This document shows, in pieces, positions 34,065-42,647 of a DNA stretch of 64,000 nt (positions are counted from its first letter, which is position 1; the number at the start of each line of letters is the position of its first letter). The stretch comes from Siccirubricoccus sp. G192. Lineage in GTDB: Bacteria; Pseudomonadota; Alphaproteobacteria; Acetobacterales; Acetobacteraceae. The stretch lies in the NCBI RefSeq assembly GCF_019084075.1, contig NZ_JAHREN010000001.1:4428501-4492500 (forward strand), in the 5' to 3' direction. The notes below the pieces were generated by a model, which saw only the letters and a program-made list of their open reading frames with translations, had not been told where the DNA came from and made no database searches. The position numbers and the translations under genes are program-made.

Positions 34065-35410
34065 TCAGGCCGGCAGGCGCGCCGCCCTGGCCGCCCGCGC
34101 CGCGGCCGCCGCGGCGGGTTCCGGCCCGCCGGCCATCCAGTCCAGCAGTTCCACACTATGCACCACCGGCATCCGGTCCCCGGCCAATTGGGTGAGGCAG
34201 CCGATATTGCCGGCGGCGATCAGGTCGGCACCGGTGCGGTCCAGGTTCCCGAGCTTGCGGTCGCGCAGCCGCGCCGCGATCTCGGGCTGGAGGATGTTGT
34301 AGGTGCCGGCGCTGCCGCAGCAGAGATGCGCCTCCGCCGGTTCCTTCACCGTGAAGCCGGCCCGCTGCAACAGCGCCTTCGGCACGCCGGTCAATTGCTG
34401 GCCATGTTGCAGGCTGCAGGCGGAGTGATAGGCCACCGTCAGGCCGGGCGCCTCGCGCGAGGGGGCGTAGCCGATTTCGTCAGCACCTCGGAGATATCCA
34501 TGGCCAGGGCGGCAACCTTTTCGGCGCGCTGCTTCCAGGGCGCCGGCTCCTCGCGGAACATGTGGCCGTAATCCTTCACCGTGGTGCCGCAGCCGGAGGC
34601 GTTGATCACCACCGCGTCCAACCCTTCCCCCTCCCCCTCGATCTCACGGCTCCAGGCGGCGATATTGGCGCGGGCGAGCCGCATGGCCGGGTCGTGGTGG
34701 CCCATGTGGTGGGAGAGCGCGCCGCAGCAGCCCTGCTCCCTGGTGATCACCACCTCGATCCCCATGCGGGTCAGCAGCCGGATGGTGGCCTCGTTGATGG
34801 AGGGCGCGAGCACCTGCTGGGCGCAGCCGGTCAGCAGCGCCACCCGGCCGCGCCGCTCGCCCTTGGCCTTGTGGACCTGCGGGTGCTGCATCGGGCTCGG
34901 CGGCGGCACGGCGCCGGGGGCCAGGCCCAGCATGGCGCGCAGCCGCTGCCCGGTCATGGAGGCGCCGGGGATCAGCCCGCCGAAGGGCCGGCCGAGCCGG
35001 GCGCCCAGCAGCGCCGCGCGGAATCGGGCGGGATAGGGCAGCACCATCCCCAGCATCCGCCGCAGCATCCGCTCCGGCCAGGGGCGCTCATAGGTTTCCT
35101 CGATATAGCGGCGGGCATGGTCCACCAGGTGCATGTAGTGCACGCCGGAGGGGCAGGTGGTCATGCAGGAGAGGCAGGAGAGGCAGCGGTCCACATGCTT
35201 CACCACCTCGGCCGTGGCGGGCCTGCCGCTCTCCAGCATGTCCTTGATGAGGTAGATGCGGCCGCGCGGGCTGTCCAGCTCATCGCCCAGCAGCACGAAG
35301 GTCGGGCAGGTGGCGGTGCAGAAGCCGCAATGGACGCAGGTGCGGAGGATGCCGTTGCTCTCCCGCGTATCAGGGTCCTTGAGCTGTTCCGGGGTGAAGC
35401 TGGTCTGCAT
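34065..35410 (-). CDS. glcF: Glycolate oxidase iron-sulfur subunit, frameshifted near 34475-34477
   Basis: Two ferredoxin-type 4Fe-4S motifs (CVHCGFCTATCP and CLSCLSCMTTCP) are followed by two CCG domains (GCCGALSHHMG and HLCCGSAGTY). The frame breaks near 34475-34477 (TTT). One added T (A on the coding strand) reads EVLTKIGYAPSREAPG and gives 448 aa. It passes electrons from the GlcD/GlcE flavoproteins to quinone. No glcD or glcE lies next to it; the GlcD-like gene at 48251 is far away. GAGGACCC precedes the ATG. Confidence 0.87.
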
Positions 35411-35516
35411 GGGTCCTCGGGGCGCGCGCGTGGCCGGCGCGGAAGGGCCAGATATAGGGGGGGAAGCGGCGCGGCGGAAACGCCGGGGCTTCCAGGGCTC
35501 CCGCTGGCCGGCGGGG

Positions 35517-36293
35517 TCAGGGGCGCGGGGCCGGTTGCGCCTCCGCCATGCCGCTTTGCAGCAACTCCGCCATGGCGCGGGCGAGGCAGTCGTTGAGCCG
35601 GTCCGCCACGGCGACGCGCCGGCTGCGCGGCGCCCGTTCCAGGTCCACCCGTTCCGTCTCGGCCCAGTAGCGCATCAGCTCGTAGCGGCGCAGCAGCGGC
35701 ACCGCATGCGCCGCCGCCACCAGCCGCAGCATGTCGCGATAGGCGTCGATATTGGCGTTGGCGCGCAGGAACCGGGAGAATTGCGGGTCGATCACCACCG
35801 CATCCACCCCCTGCGCCCGCAGCAGGTCCAGGCCGGTGTTCAGCACATCCACCATGTCGTCGAGGTCGAGGCCGCGCACCGCCTCCACCGTGCCGGCCTG
35901 CCACAGCACCAGTTGCACCGCCCCTCCCTGCTGGAGCTGTCCCTGGGCGAGTTCCTCGGCGATCAGCGCCGCGGTGTCGGTTGCGGTGAGGCCGCGGGCG
36001 CCGCGCACCACCATCTCCACCCGCAGCCCGGGATGCCGCGCCTCCAGCAGCGCCCGCAGCCGCATCGGCCAGGCCGCCTCCGGCCCGCTGGTGCCGGGGC
36101 CGAGCACCGAGGCCGAGCCGGTCGCCACCACCCGCAGCCGGCCGGTGGCGATGGCCCGGGCCGTGACCGGCAGGGCGGCGCCGCTTTCCAGCAATTCGGG
36201 CGGCGCGCCGCAGGCCGCAGACTCGGCCCGCGCGGCGGCCGGGGCCAGCAGCGCGCCCAGCAGCAGCAGCAGCGCGGGTCGCAGCGCGAACAT
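35517..36293 (-). CDS. SGNH-type hydrolase-like exported protein, coupled to opgC
   Basis: 258 aa with a signal peptide (MFALRPALLLLLGALLAPAAARAE). The GDSL-block equivalent is RVVATGSASVLG, and VLWQAGTVEAV matches the block III loop, though the usual Asn appears as T/V. I cannot find the DxxH near the C-terminus. It shares its layout with the SGNH protein at 37660 but looks divergent in the catalytic positions. Its ATG overlaps the opgC stop by one base (TAATG), so it is translated with the acyltransferase. Confidence 0.75.
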   Translation of the reverse strand: MFALRPALLLLLGALLAPAAARAESAACGAPPELLESGAALPVTARAIATGRLRVVATGSASVLGPGTSGPEAAWPMRLRALLEARHPGLRVEMVVRGARGLTATDTAALIAEELAQGQLQQGGAVQLVLWQAGTVEAVRGLDLDDMVDVLNTGLDLLRAQGVDAVVIDPQFSRFLRANANIDAYRDMLRLVAAAHAVPLLRRYELMRYWAETERVDLERAPRSRRVAVADRLNDCLARAMAELLQSGMAEAQPAPRP

Positions 36294-37525
36294 TACGCCT
36301 GAGTCCTAGGCGAGACGGCGGGCACCGGCAAGGATTCCGTTGCCGCCCCGGCGCGGGGGCCGGCCGGGGCGGCGGCCAGGGTGGCATTGGGCTTCGGGCC
36401 GGCCGCCGCCTCCCGCCGGTACCAGGCGCCGACCACCGCGATCCCCACCATCGCCGCCAGCCCGGCCAAGTTGACGGCAAGCTGCATGGCCCAGCCATCC
36501 TCGACCTCCAGCGCCAGGCGGCCGAGGAAGGACAGGAAGATGCCGGCGCAGAAGACCGGCAGCCCGTGCTGGCCCATGAGCACGAAGGGTGCCGCCGGCG
36601 GGCTGCGCAGCCAGGCCGCGTCCGCCGCCACCGCATGGCCGAGCAGATAGGCGAGCGCCAGGATGGACAGCAGCCGGAAGGGGTGCAGCGAGGTCTTGTC
36701 GATGGTGGTGAGCAGCACCGCCAGCCGCTCCGGCACCAGGGCCAGCAATTCCGGCCGGTGCCAGGCCACCGTCAGCGCCGCCACGCCCAGCAGCAGGACC
36801 AGCACGGCGGCCAGCGCGAGCGCCGGGTTGAGGGGCACGGCCGGTGCCGCGGCCCGCACCGCCCCGCGGCGCGGCGTATAGCCGAGGGTGCAGCCGATGA
36901 AGAACAGCAACTGCCAGGCCATGGGATTGAAGAACCAGCCGCCGCCGTTCCAGCTCGGCAGGTTCAGCTCGAAGAACCGGACCACGAGATAACAGGCACC
37001 GGAGAGGGCCAGCAGCAGCCCCGGCCGCCGCAGCAGCGGCAGCGCCGGGACCAGCAGCAGCAGGATCACGATGTAGAGCGGCAGGATATCGAGGAAGGCC
37101 GGCTGGAAGCGCAGCAGCAGCGCCTCCAGCAGCGCGCGGTAGGGCTGCTCCCCGAAGATGTCGAGATGCAGCTCGTCCAGATAGGCATTGCTGTCGAGCG
37201 CCGCGGCCGAGAAGCCCACCTGGGCCGTGAAGACCACCAGCAGGAAGATATGCGCGACATAGAGCGTGCCGACCCGCCGCACCAGCCCGGCGGCGGCGAA
37301 GGTCCAGCCCTTGCGGTCGAGGGAGGCACCATAGGCGAGGCCCGCCGCATAGCCTGCCAGCAGGACGAAAGCCTCGGTCGCATCGCAGAGCGCGATGTTC
37401 CGCAGCGTCAATTCGCCCAGCAGGTTGCCGGGCACGTGGTCGATGAAGATGAACCACAGGGCCAGGCCGCGGAAGAAATCCGCCCGCAGGTCCCGGCCGC
37501 CACCGCCGCGGATGAGAGCCCGCAT
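36293..37525 (-). CDS. opgC: OpgC-domain membrane acyltransferase
   Basis: 410 aa, about ten hydrophobic segments. The N-terminal signature is RDLRADFFRGLALWFIFIDH VPGN, with the catalytic-region His, then ATEAFVLLAGYAAG. OpgC adds succinyl groups to osmoregulated periplasmic glucans; related proteins acylate other surface sugars. GGAGG ahead of ATG 37525 supports the start. It overlaps the SGNH-like gene downstream and is divergent from another SGNH gene at 37660, a three-gene acyl-modification cluster. Whether the glucan is present is not shown here. Confidence 0.88.
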   Translation of the reverse strand: MRALIRGGGGRDLRADFFRGLALWFIFIDHVPGNLLGELTLRNIALCDATEAFVLLAGYAAGLAYGASLDRKGWTFAAAGLVRRVGTLYVAHIFLLVVFTAQVGFSAAALDSNAYLDELHLDIFGEQPYRALLEALLLRFQPAFLDILPLYIVILLLLVPALPLLRRPGLLLALSGACYLVVRFFELNLPSWNGGGWFFNPMAWQLLFFIGCTLGYTPRRGAVRAAAPAVPLNPALALAAVLVLLLGVAALTVAWHRPELLALVPERLAVLLTTIDKTSLHPFRLLSILALAYLLGHAVAADAAWLRSPPAAPFVLMGQHGLPVFCAGIFLSFLGRLALEVEDGWAMQLAVNLAGLAAMVGIAVVGAWYRREAAAGPKPNATLAAAPAGPRAGAATESLPVPAVSPRTQA

Positions 37526-37659
37526 CGCCACCTCCGCGGCAAGCAATGCGGGATGCGGCCCATCCCGCGCAAGCGCCTTCCCATGACACCCGCGGGAGGC
37601 GGCCGCCATACGGCCTGTAACCGCTGGCGCTGCTCGCGCGGTTGCGGCAATGTCGCAGA

Positions 37660-38445
37660 ATGAGACGATTTACCTGCTGGCTGGGCGCCCTCCTGCTGCT
37701 TGCGCTGGCCTCGCCCAGCCTGGCCGCGGAGCCCCTGGCCCCGGAGCGCGATGCCCCGGACCGCCCGGCCTCCGGGTGCCCGGCATCCGCCAGCCAGGCG
37801 CTGCCGCTGCCGGTGACGCGGGCGGCGCTGCGGCAGGGCAGGCCGCTCACCATCATCGCCTTCGGCTCCTCCTCCACCGAGGGGGCCGGCGCCAGCAGCC
37901 CGGACCAGACCTATCCGGCGCAGCTTGAGGCGCGGCTCCGGGCGGCGCTGCCCGGCGTCGCGCTGCGCGTGCTGAACCGCGGCATCGGCGGGCAGGAGGT
38001 GCAGGAGATGCTGGCCCGGTTGAAGGCCGATGTCCTGGACTCGTCGCCGACCCTGGTGGTCTGGCAGGCCGGTGCCAATGCGGTGCTGCGCGGCATGGAC
38101 CCGGAGGTCTTCCGCGCCGCCCTGGCCAGCGGCCTGGCCCGGCTGCAAGAGGCCGGCGCCGATGTGGTGCTGATGGACAGCCAGCGGGCGCCGCGCATCC
38201 TGACCTCGCCACGCTTCGAAAGCTTCGACGCCACGCTGCGCGACCTGGCGGCGACGCAGCACCTGCCGCTGTTCTCCCGTGCCGGCCTGATGCGGATCTG
38301 GGCAGCGGCGGGCGCGCCGGCCAGTGCCATGATCGGCCCGGACGGGCTGCACCATACCGATCGCGGCTATCGCTGCCTGGCCGCCGCCCTGGCCGATTCC
38401 ATCCTGCGCGGCCTGGGCGCCAGCGGGATGGTCGCGGGGCGCTGA
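37660..38445 (+). CDS. SGNH/GDSL-type exported hydrolase
   Basis: 261 aa with a signal peptide (LGALLLLALASPSLAAE). Block I: IIAFGSSSTEGAGAS (Ser nucleophile). Block II: LNRGIGGQEV. Block III: VVWQAGANA (Asn). Block V: PDGLHHTDRGY (Asp and His). This is a complete catalytic set, unlike the neighbour at 35517. It probably removes or transfers acyl groups on periplasmic glycans, given the adjacent opgC. The TGA is followed immediately by a family A repeat. The ribosome-binding site is weak. Confidence 0.85.
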   Translation: MRRFTCWLGALLLLALASPSLAAEPLAPERDAPDRPASGCPASASQALPLPVTRAALRQGRPLTIIAFGSSSTEGAGASSPDQTYPAQLEARLRAALPGVALRVLNRGIGGQEVQEMLARLKADVLDSSPTLVVWQAGANAVLRGMDPEVFRAALASGLARLQEAGADVVLMDSQRAPRILTSPRFESFDATLRDLAATQHLPLFSRAGLMRIWAAAGAPASAMIGPDGLHHTDRGYRCLAAALADSILRGLGASGMVAGR

Positions 38446-38502
38446 GCCGGCCTGATGACCGCGGGGCTTGGCCCGAAGGTCTGAATCGGCCCGAGGATAC
38501 AA
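38443..38502 (+). repeat. Family A intergenic repeat between convergent genes
   Basis: Starts on the TGA of the SGNH gene: TGAGCCGGCCTGATGACC, then GAAGGTCTGAATCGGCCC and GAGGATACAA. As at 33986, likeness continues to GGCGGCTTCA, where TCA (38516-38518) is the stop of the convergent sulfotransferase gene. Confidence 0.83.
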
Positions 38503-38515
38503 GACGCCGGCGGCT

Positions 38516-39805
38516 TCATTCCAGCCCGGCGGCCAATTCCTGCAGCATGGGGTTTCCGGCCTCCGCCGCCAGGGCGCGCCGCAGCCGCGCCGCGGCCTCC
38601 CCGGCGATGGCGGGATCGGTGCGGCCGAGTTCCAGCAGGGCGCGCAGCGCCCCGGCATGGGCCGGCTCCTTGCCCAGGACCTTGTGGAACAGGCGCCGCG
38701 CCCCGGCCGGGTCGCCGGATGCCACCCTCTCCTGCGCGCGCCGGAAGGCGGCCTCCGCCACCTGGCCCGGCTGCATCGCGGCCTGGTGCCGGATCACCGC
38801 CATGGCCACCTCCAGCACCTCGGCCTCCGCGGGCAGCGGGTCGGCGGCCTCTGGGTAGCGGGAGAAATCCGCCGGGAAGACCTGGTCGAGCGCCGGGAAC
38901 CAGGTGGCGCGCAGCCGCTCGTTGGAGTCGCGGAAGGCCGCGCAGAAGGCTTCGGCCTCGGCACGGGAGGGCCGGCGCCCGGGGCCGCCGAAGCGGCTGT
39001 CCACCACATGGCGGATGAATTCCGGCACCTTCTCGTCCCCCTCCTCCGCCTCGCCGCCGCGGGTCGCGGCGTTGAGGCGGCGGAGGAATTCCTGGGCGGC
39101 GGCGTTGAGCGACGGGTTCCGCACCGCCTCCCCGGCGATGTCCAGGAGCCCGTCCATGCCGCAGGCGGCCTGGAAGTCGCGCAGCAGGTCGCCGCCCGGG
39201 AAAGCCTCCCGCAGGAAGCGGCGCGGCGCCACCGCTTCCGGCCCGAAAGCCTCGGCCCAGCGGTCGAGCATCAGCGCCCAGTCGAAGCGCTGGGCGTTGC
39301 GCCGCCTGCCCTCCAGCGGCGGCAGCAGATCCGTGTCGCTGCTGCCGCTGCGCATCCGGGTGGAATAGAGGCTCACCGCCAATTCATCCTGCCGGCGCAG
39401 ATAGGCGATGACGGTGAAGCGGTCGAAATGCGGGGCGAGCAGCGCTTTCAGCCGCCGCGCCGCCGCCGGCGTATCCACCTTCCGGTAGCAATGCTCGTTC
39501 GAGAAGATGACGGTATGGACGCTCTCGGGCAGCGCCGCCATTTCCGCCGCGAGGTCGGCCTCCAGGCGCTCCGCCACCCAGGCGGCGTCGCCGGCCTCGC
39601 CGGTGACGCGAGCCATCTTGTCCACCTGCGCGCTCGATCCCGCATAGATCGCCAGGCGGAAATGGTTCTTCTCCCCGGGCGAGGCGGGATAGGCGAAGCC
39701 ATGGTGCAGCAGCACCGCGCGATTTGCCGCCAGCATGCGCTGGATGGAAGTGGAGCCGGTCTTCGCGGTGCCGATATGGATGATCGCCCGCCGCTTGCGC
39801 GCCAT
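38516..39805 (-). CDS. Sulfotransferase with C-terminal TPR-like tail
   Basis: 429 aa, close in design to the protein at 5015-6319. The PAPS loop is IIHIGTAKTGSTSIQRML (residues 8-25) with the catalytic Lys16. VIAYLRRQDELAVSLYST carries the 3'-phosphate site. The last 90 residues are helical, TPR-like (AFRRAQERVASGDPAGA, then ALRALLELGRTDP). GAGGCG lies ahead of ATG 39805. It is divergent from the aminotransferase gene. Acceptor unknown. Confidence 0.82.
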   Translation of the reverse strand: MARKRRAIIHIGTAKTGSTSIQRMLAANRAVLLHHGFAYPASPGEKNHFRLAIYAGSSAQVDKMARVTGEAGDAAWVAERLEADLAAEMAALPESVHTVIFSNEHCYRKVDTPAAARRLKALLAPHFDRFTVIAYLRRQDELAVSLYSTRMRSGSSDTDLLPPLEGRRRNAQRFDWALMLDRWAEAFGPEAVAPRRFLREAFPGGDLLRDFQAACGMDGLLDIAGEAVRNPSLNAAAQEFLRRLNAATRGGEAEEGDEKVPEFIRHVVDSRFGGPGRRPSRAEAEAFCAAFRDSNERLRATWFPALDQVFPADFSRYPEAADPLPAEAEVLEVAMAVIRHQAAMQPGQVAEAAFRRAQERVASGDPAGARRLFHKVLGKEPAHAGALRALLELGRTDPAIAGEAAARLRRALAAEAGNPMLQELAAGLE

Positions 39806-40001
39806 GGCTGGAAACGCCTCGCAGGAATGCAACCGGACATAGCGTGACGGCGGGAGGCGGGGCAAGCGAAAGAGGCTGGCTCCGCCCGGGCGCGGCGGTG
39901 GCCGGTCCCGGATGCTGCCGCAACGGGCGCGGCGCCAGGGCTCTTGGGTTGCGGCGTGATCCCGGCCTAGACTTGCCGTTGGACCGTCCAGGAACCCCGC
40001 C

Positions 40002-41396
40002 ATGACCCCTCCGCGCAATTCCACCGCCGCTCGCGACATCGCCTATGCGCTGCATCCCTATACCGACCACAAGGCGCATCTGCAGAATGGCCCCGTGGTG
40101 ATCAGCCGCGGCAAGGGCGTGCGGGTCTGGGACGACCAGGGGAAGGAATACATCGAGAGCGTGGCCGGGCTCTGGTGCGCCTCGCTCGGCTTCGACAATG
40201 AGCGGCTGGTGCAGGCCGCGGCGGAGCAGATGCGGAAGCTCCCCTTCTACCACGCCTTCACCGCCAAGTCGCATGAGCCGCTGGTCGATCTCAGCGAGAT
40301 GCTGATCGAGCGCGCGCCCTCGCCCATGAGCAAGGTGTTCTTCGCCAATTCCGGGTCGGAGGCGAATGACAGCGCGATCAAGATGATCTGGTACATGAAC
40401 AACGCCATCGGCCGGCCGGAGAAGAAGAAGATCTTCGCCCGGCTGAAGGGCTATCACGGCATCACCCTGGCCGCGGCCTCGCTCACTGGCCTGCCGGCGA
40501 ACCACAAGCTCTTCGACCTGCCGCTGCCGGGCTTCCACCACGTCTCGACGCCGCACCACTACCATGGCGCGCTGCCCGGCGAGTCCGAGGAGGATTTCGC
40601 CACCCGCCTGGCGCAGGAACTGGACGAGGCCATCATCAAGGAAGGGCCGGAGACGGTGGCGGCCTTCTGGGCCGAGCCGATCATGGGCGCCGGCGGCGTC
40701 ATCCTGCCGCCCGCCACCTATTTCCCGAAGATCCAGGCGGTGCTGCGCAAGCACGACGTGCTCTTCGTGGTGGATGAGGTGATCTGCGGCTTCTGGCGCA
40801 CCGGCAACTACTGGGGCAGCCAGACCCTCGGCATCCAGCCGGACATCCTGGTCTGCGCCAAGGCGCTCAGCGCCTCCTACCTGCCGATCTCGGCGGTGCT
40901 GGTGAATGAGCGGGTGTTCCAGGGCATCGCCGAGGGCTCCTCCTCCATCGGCACCTGGGGCCACGGCTTCACCTATTCCGGCCACCCGGTGCCGGCGGCG
41001 GTCGCGATCGAGACGCTGAAGATCTATGACGAGATGGGCATCGGCGCGCATGTCGGGCAGGTCGGCGCGCATATGCAGAAGCAGCTTCGCGCCCGCTTCG
41101 CCGACCATCCGCTGGTCGGTGAGGTGCGCGGCACCGGGCTGATAGCCGGGGTCGAGCTGGTGGCGGACAAGGCCACGAAGAAGAATTTCGACCCGGCGCA
41201 GAAGGTCGGCATCCGCCTGACCAAGATCGGCGAGCAGAACGGCATCATCCTGCGCTCCATGACCAATGACTCGATCGGCTTCTCGCCCCCGCTCATCATC
41301 ACCGAGGAGGAGGTGGACGAGATGCTGAACCGCTTCGCCAAGTCGCTCGACGAGATCGCGGTGACGGTGCGGCGCGAGAGCCTCGCCGCGGTTTGA
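40002..41396 (+). CDS. Class III PLP-dependent aminotransferase
   Basis: 464 aa, omega-aminotransferase group. Signatures: FFANSGSEANDSAIKMIWY (cofactor phosphate site), FVVDEVICGFWRTG, and CAKALSASYLPISAVLV with the Schiff-base Lys in KALS. It probably moves an amino group from an omega-amino acid, polyamine or aromatic amine to pyruvate. AGGA lies ahead of ATG 40002. Its stop TGA overlaps the TTG start of the following gene (TTGA), so the two may be coupled although their functions seem unrelated. Confidence 0.9.
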   Translation: MTPPRNSTAARDIAYALHPYTDHKAHLQNGPVVISRGKGVRVWDDQGKEYIESVAGLWCASLGFDNERLVQAAAEQMRKLPFYHAFTAKSHEPLVDLSEMLIERAPSPMSKVFFANSGSEANDSAIKMIWYMNNAIGRPEKKKIFARLKGYHGITLAAASLTGLPANHKLFDLPLPGFHHVSTPHHYHGALPGESEEDFATRLAQELDEAIIKEGPETVAAFWAEPIMGAGGVILPPATYFPKIQAVLRKHDVLFVVDEVICGFWRTGNYWGSQTLGIQPDILVCAKALSASYLPISAVLVNERVFQGIAEGSSSIGTWGHGFTYSGHPVPAAVAIETLKIYDEMGIGAHVGQVGAHMQKQLRARFADHPLVGEVRGTGLIAGVELVADKATKKNFDPAQKVGIRLTKIGEQNGIILRSMTNDSIGFSPPLIITEEEVDEMLNRFAKSLDEIAVTVRRESLAAV

Positions 41397-42631
41397 GCCA
41401 GGCGGCGCCCGGCTCCCATCCGGGCGCCCCACCGAGCCTGCCGCTGGCCATCGCCCTCGCGGTGGCGCCGGTGGCGGGGGTGCTGCAATCCAAGGCCCTG
41501 GCGCCGATCGCGCTGGCGGCCCTGTTGGCTTGCGTGCTGCTGCACCGGCGGCGGCATGGCGCCTGGCCCTGGCCGCGGGGCGCCCTGGCCGCCGCGGCGC
41601 TGGCGCTGTTTGCCTGGGGTGCCGTGACGGCGCTCTGGGCCTTGCAGCCCTGGCGAGCGCTTGGCACCGCGCTGCAACTCGGCGGCTTCGTCGCGCTGGG
41701 CGCGGCGGCGGCGAGGGCGGTGGCGGCGGATACGGTGCCGGCGCGACAGCGCCTGATGCTCGCCGCCACGGGCGGGCTGGTAGCGGGGCTGGTGCTGGCG
41801 GGGCTGGATGCCGCCACGGGCAATGCCATCCGCGCCGCGGTGCGCGGGTTGCGCGAGATTCCGCCGCAACTCGCCTTCGGCCTGAAGCCCGCGGCTTCGG
41901 CCATGGCGCTCTGGCTGCCGCTGATCGCCGTGGCGCCCGGCCTGGCCCGCTGGCTGCGCGGGCTGCTGCTGATCGCGGGGGCGGCGGTGCTGGTGGCACT
42001 GCCGGGGGAATCGGCCAAGCTGGCGGTGCTGGTGGCGGCGCTGGCCGGCGGCATCGCCTGGATGGCGCCGCGGCTGGCGCCCCGGCTGCTGGGTGCGGCG
42101 CTGGCGGTGGCGATCCTGGCCATGCCGGCGGTGCTTGGCCCGGTCCTGGCGCGCGGGTTGCCGGCGGGCGGCCTGCCTCCCTCCGCCGCGCATCGGCTGC
42201 TGATCTGGGATTTCGTGGCCGGGCGCATCGCGGAACGCCCGCTGCTCGGCTGGGGCATGGAGGCGAGCCGGGTGGTCCCCGGCAATACCGCGCATCCCGC
42301 CGCCGCGCAGTTGCAGCGCTTCGGCCTTACTGGCCCCGATGCGGCGGGCTGGCTCCCCACCGCCCAGATGCTGCCGTTGCACCCGCATAACGGCGCGCTG
42401 CAATTATGGCTGGAGCTTGGGTTGCCCGGTGCGGCGCTGGGCGCCCTGCTGGCGCTGCTGCTCGGCCAGGCCGCCGCCCGCACGGCACGGCCGGCGGCGG
42501 CCACGGCGGTGCTGGCGGCCGGCAGCGTCACCGCCATGCTGAGCTTCGGTGCCTGGCAGGAATGGTGGGTGGGGGCGGAGTTGATGGCGGCAGCCGCCGT
42601 CGCGGGGCTGCCGCCGCGGAGCACCGGGTGA
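41393..42631 (+). CDS. O-antigen ligase-like (Wzy_C) membrane protein
   Basis: 412 aa, Ala/Leu-rich, about ten transmembrane segments. The periplasmic loop motif LPLHPHNGALQLWLELG near residue 324 is the WaaL/Wzy HxHN signature. It likely ligates or polymerises a lipid-linked glycan. The start is TTG 41393 in a TTGA overlap with the aminotransferase; I see no better in-frame start near. It is one of the few recognisable glycan-assembly proteins outside the first 9 kb. Confidence 0.8.
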   Translation: MSQAAPGSHPGAPPSLPLAIALAVAPVAGVLQSKALAPIALAALLACVLLHRRRHGAWPWPRGALAAAALALFAWGAVTALWALQPWRALGTALQLGGFVALGAAAARAVAADTVPARQRLMLAATGGLVAGLVLAGLDAATGNAIRAAVRGLREIPPQLAFGLKPAASAMALWLPLIAVAPGLARWLRGLLLIAGAAVLVALPGESAKLAVLVAALAGGIAWMAPRLAPRLLGAALAVAILAMPAVLGPVLARGLPAGGLPPSAAHRLLIWDFVAGRIAERPLLGWGMEASRVVPGNTAHPAAAQLQRFGLTGPDAAGWLPTAQMLPLHPHNGALQLWLELGLPGAALGALLALLLGQAAARTARPAAATAVLAAGSVTAMLSFGAWQEWWVGAELMAAAAVAGLPPRSTG

Positions 42632-42647
42632 ACCTGCGGCGCGGGTT

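Noticed and set aside
39384-41999. An 871-codon open frame on the minus strand
   Set aside because: Shadow of the aminotransferase and membrane ligase genes; low-complexity start and no motif.
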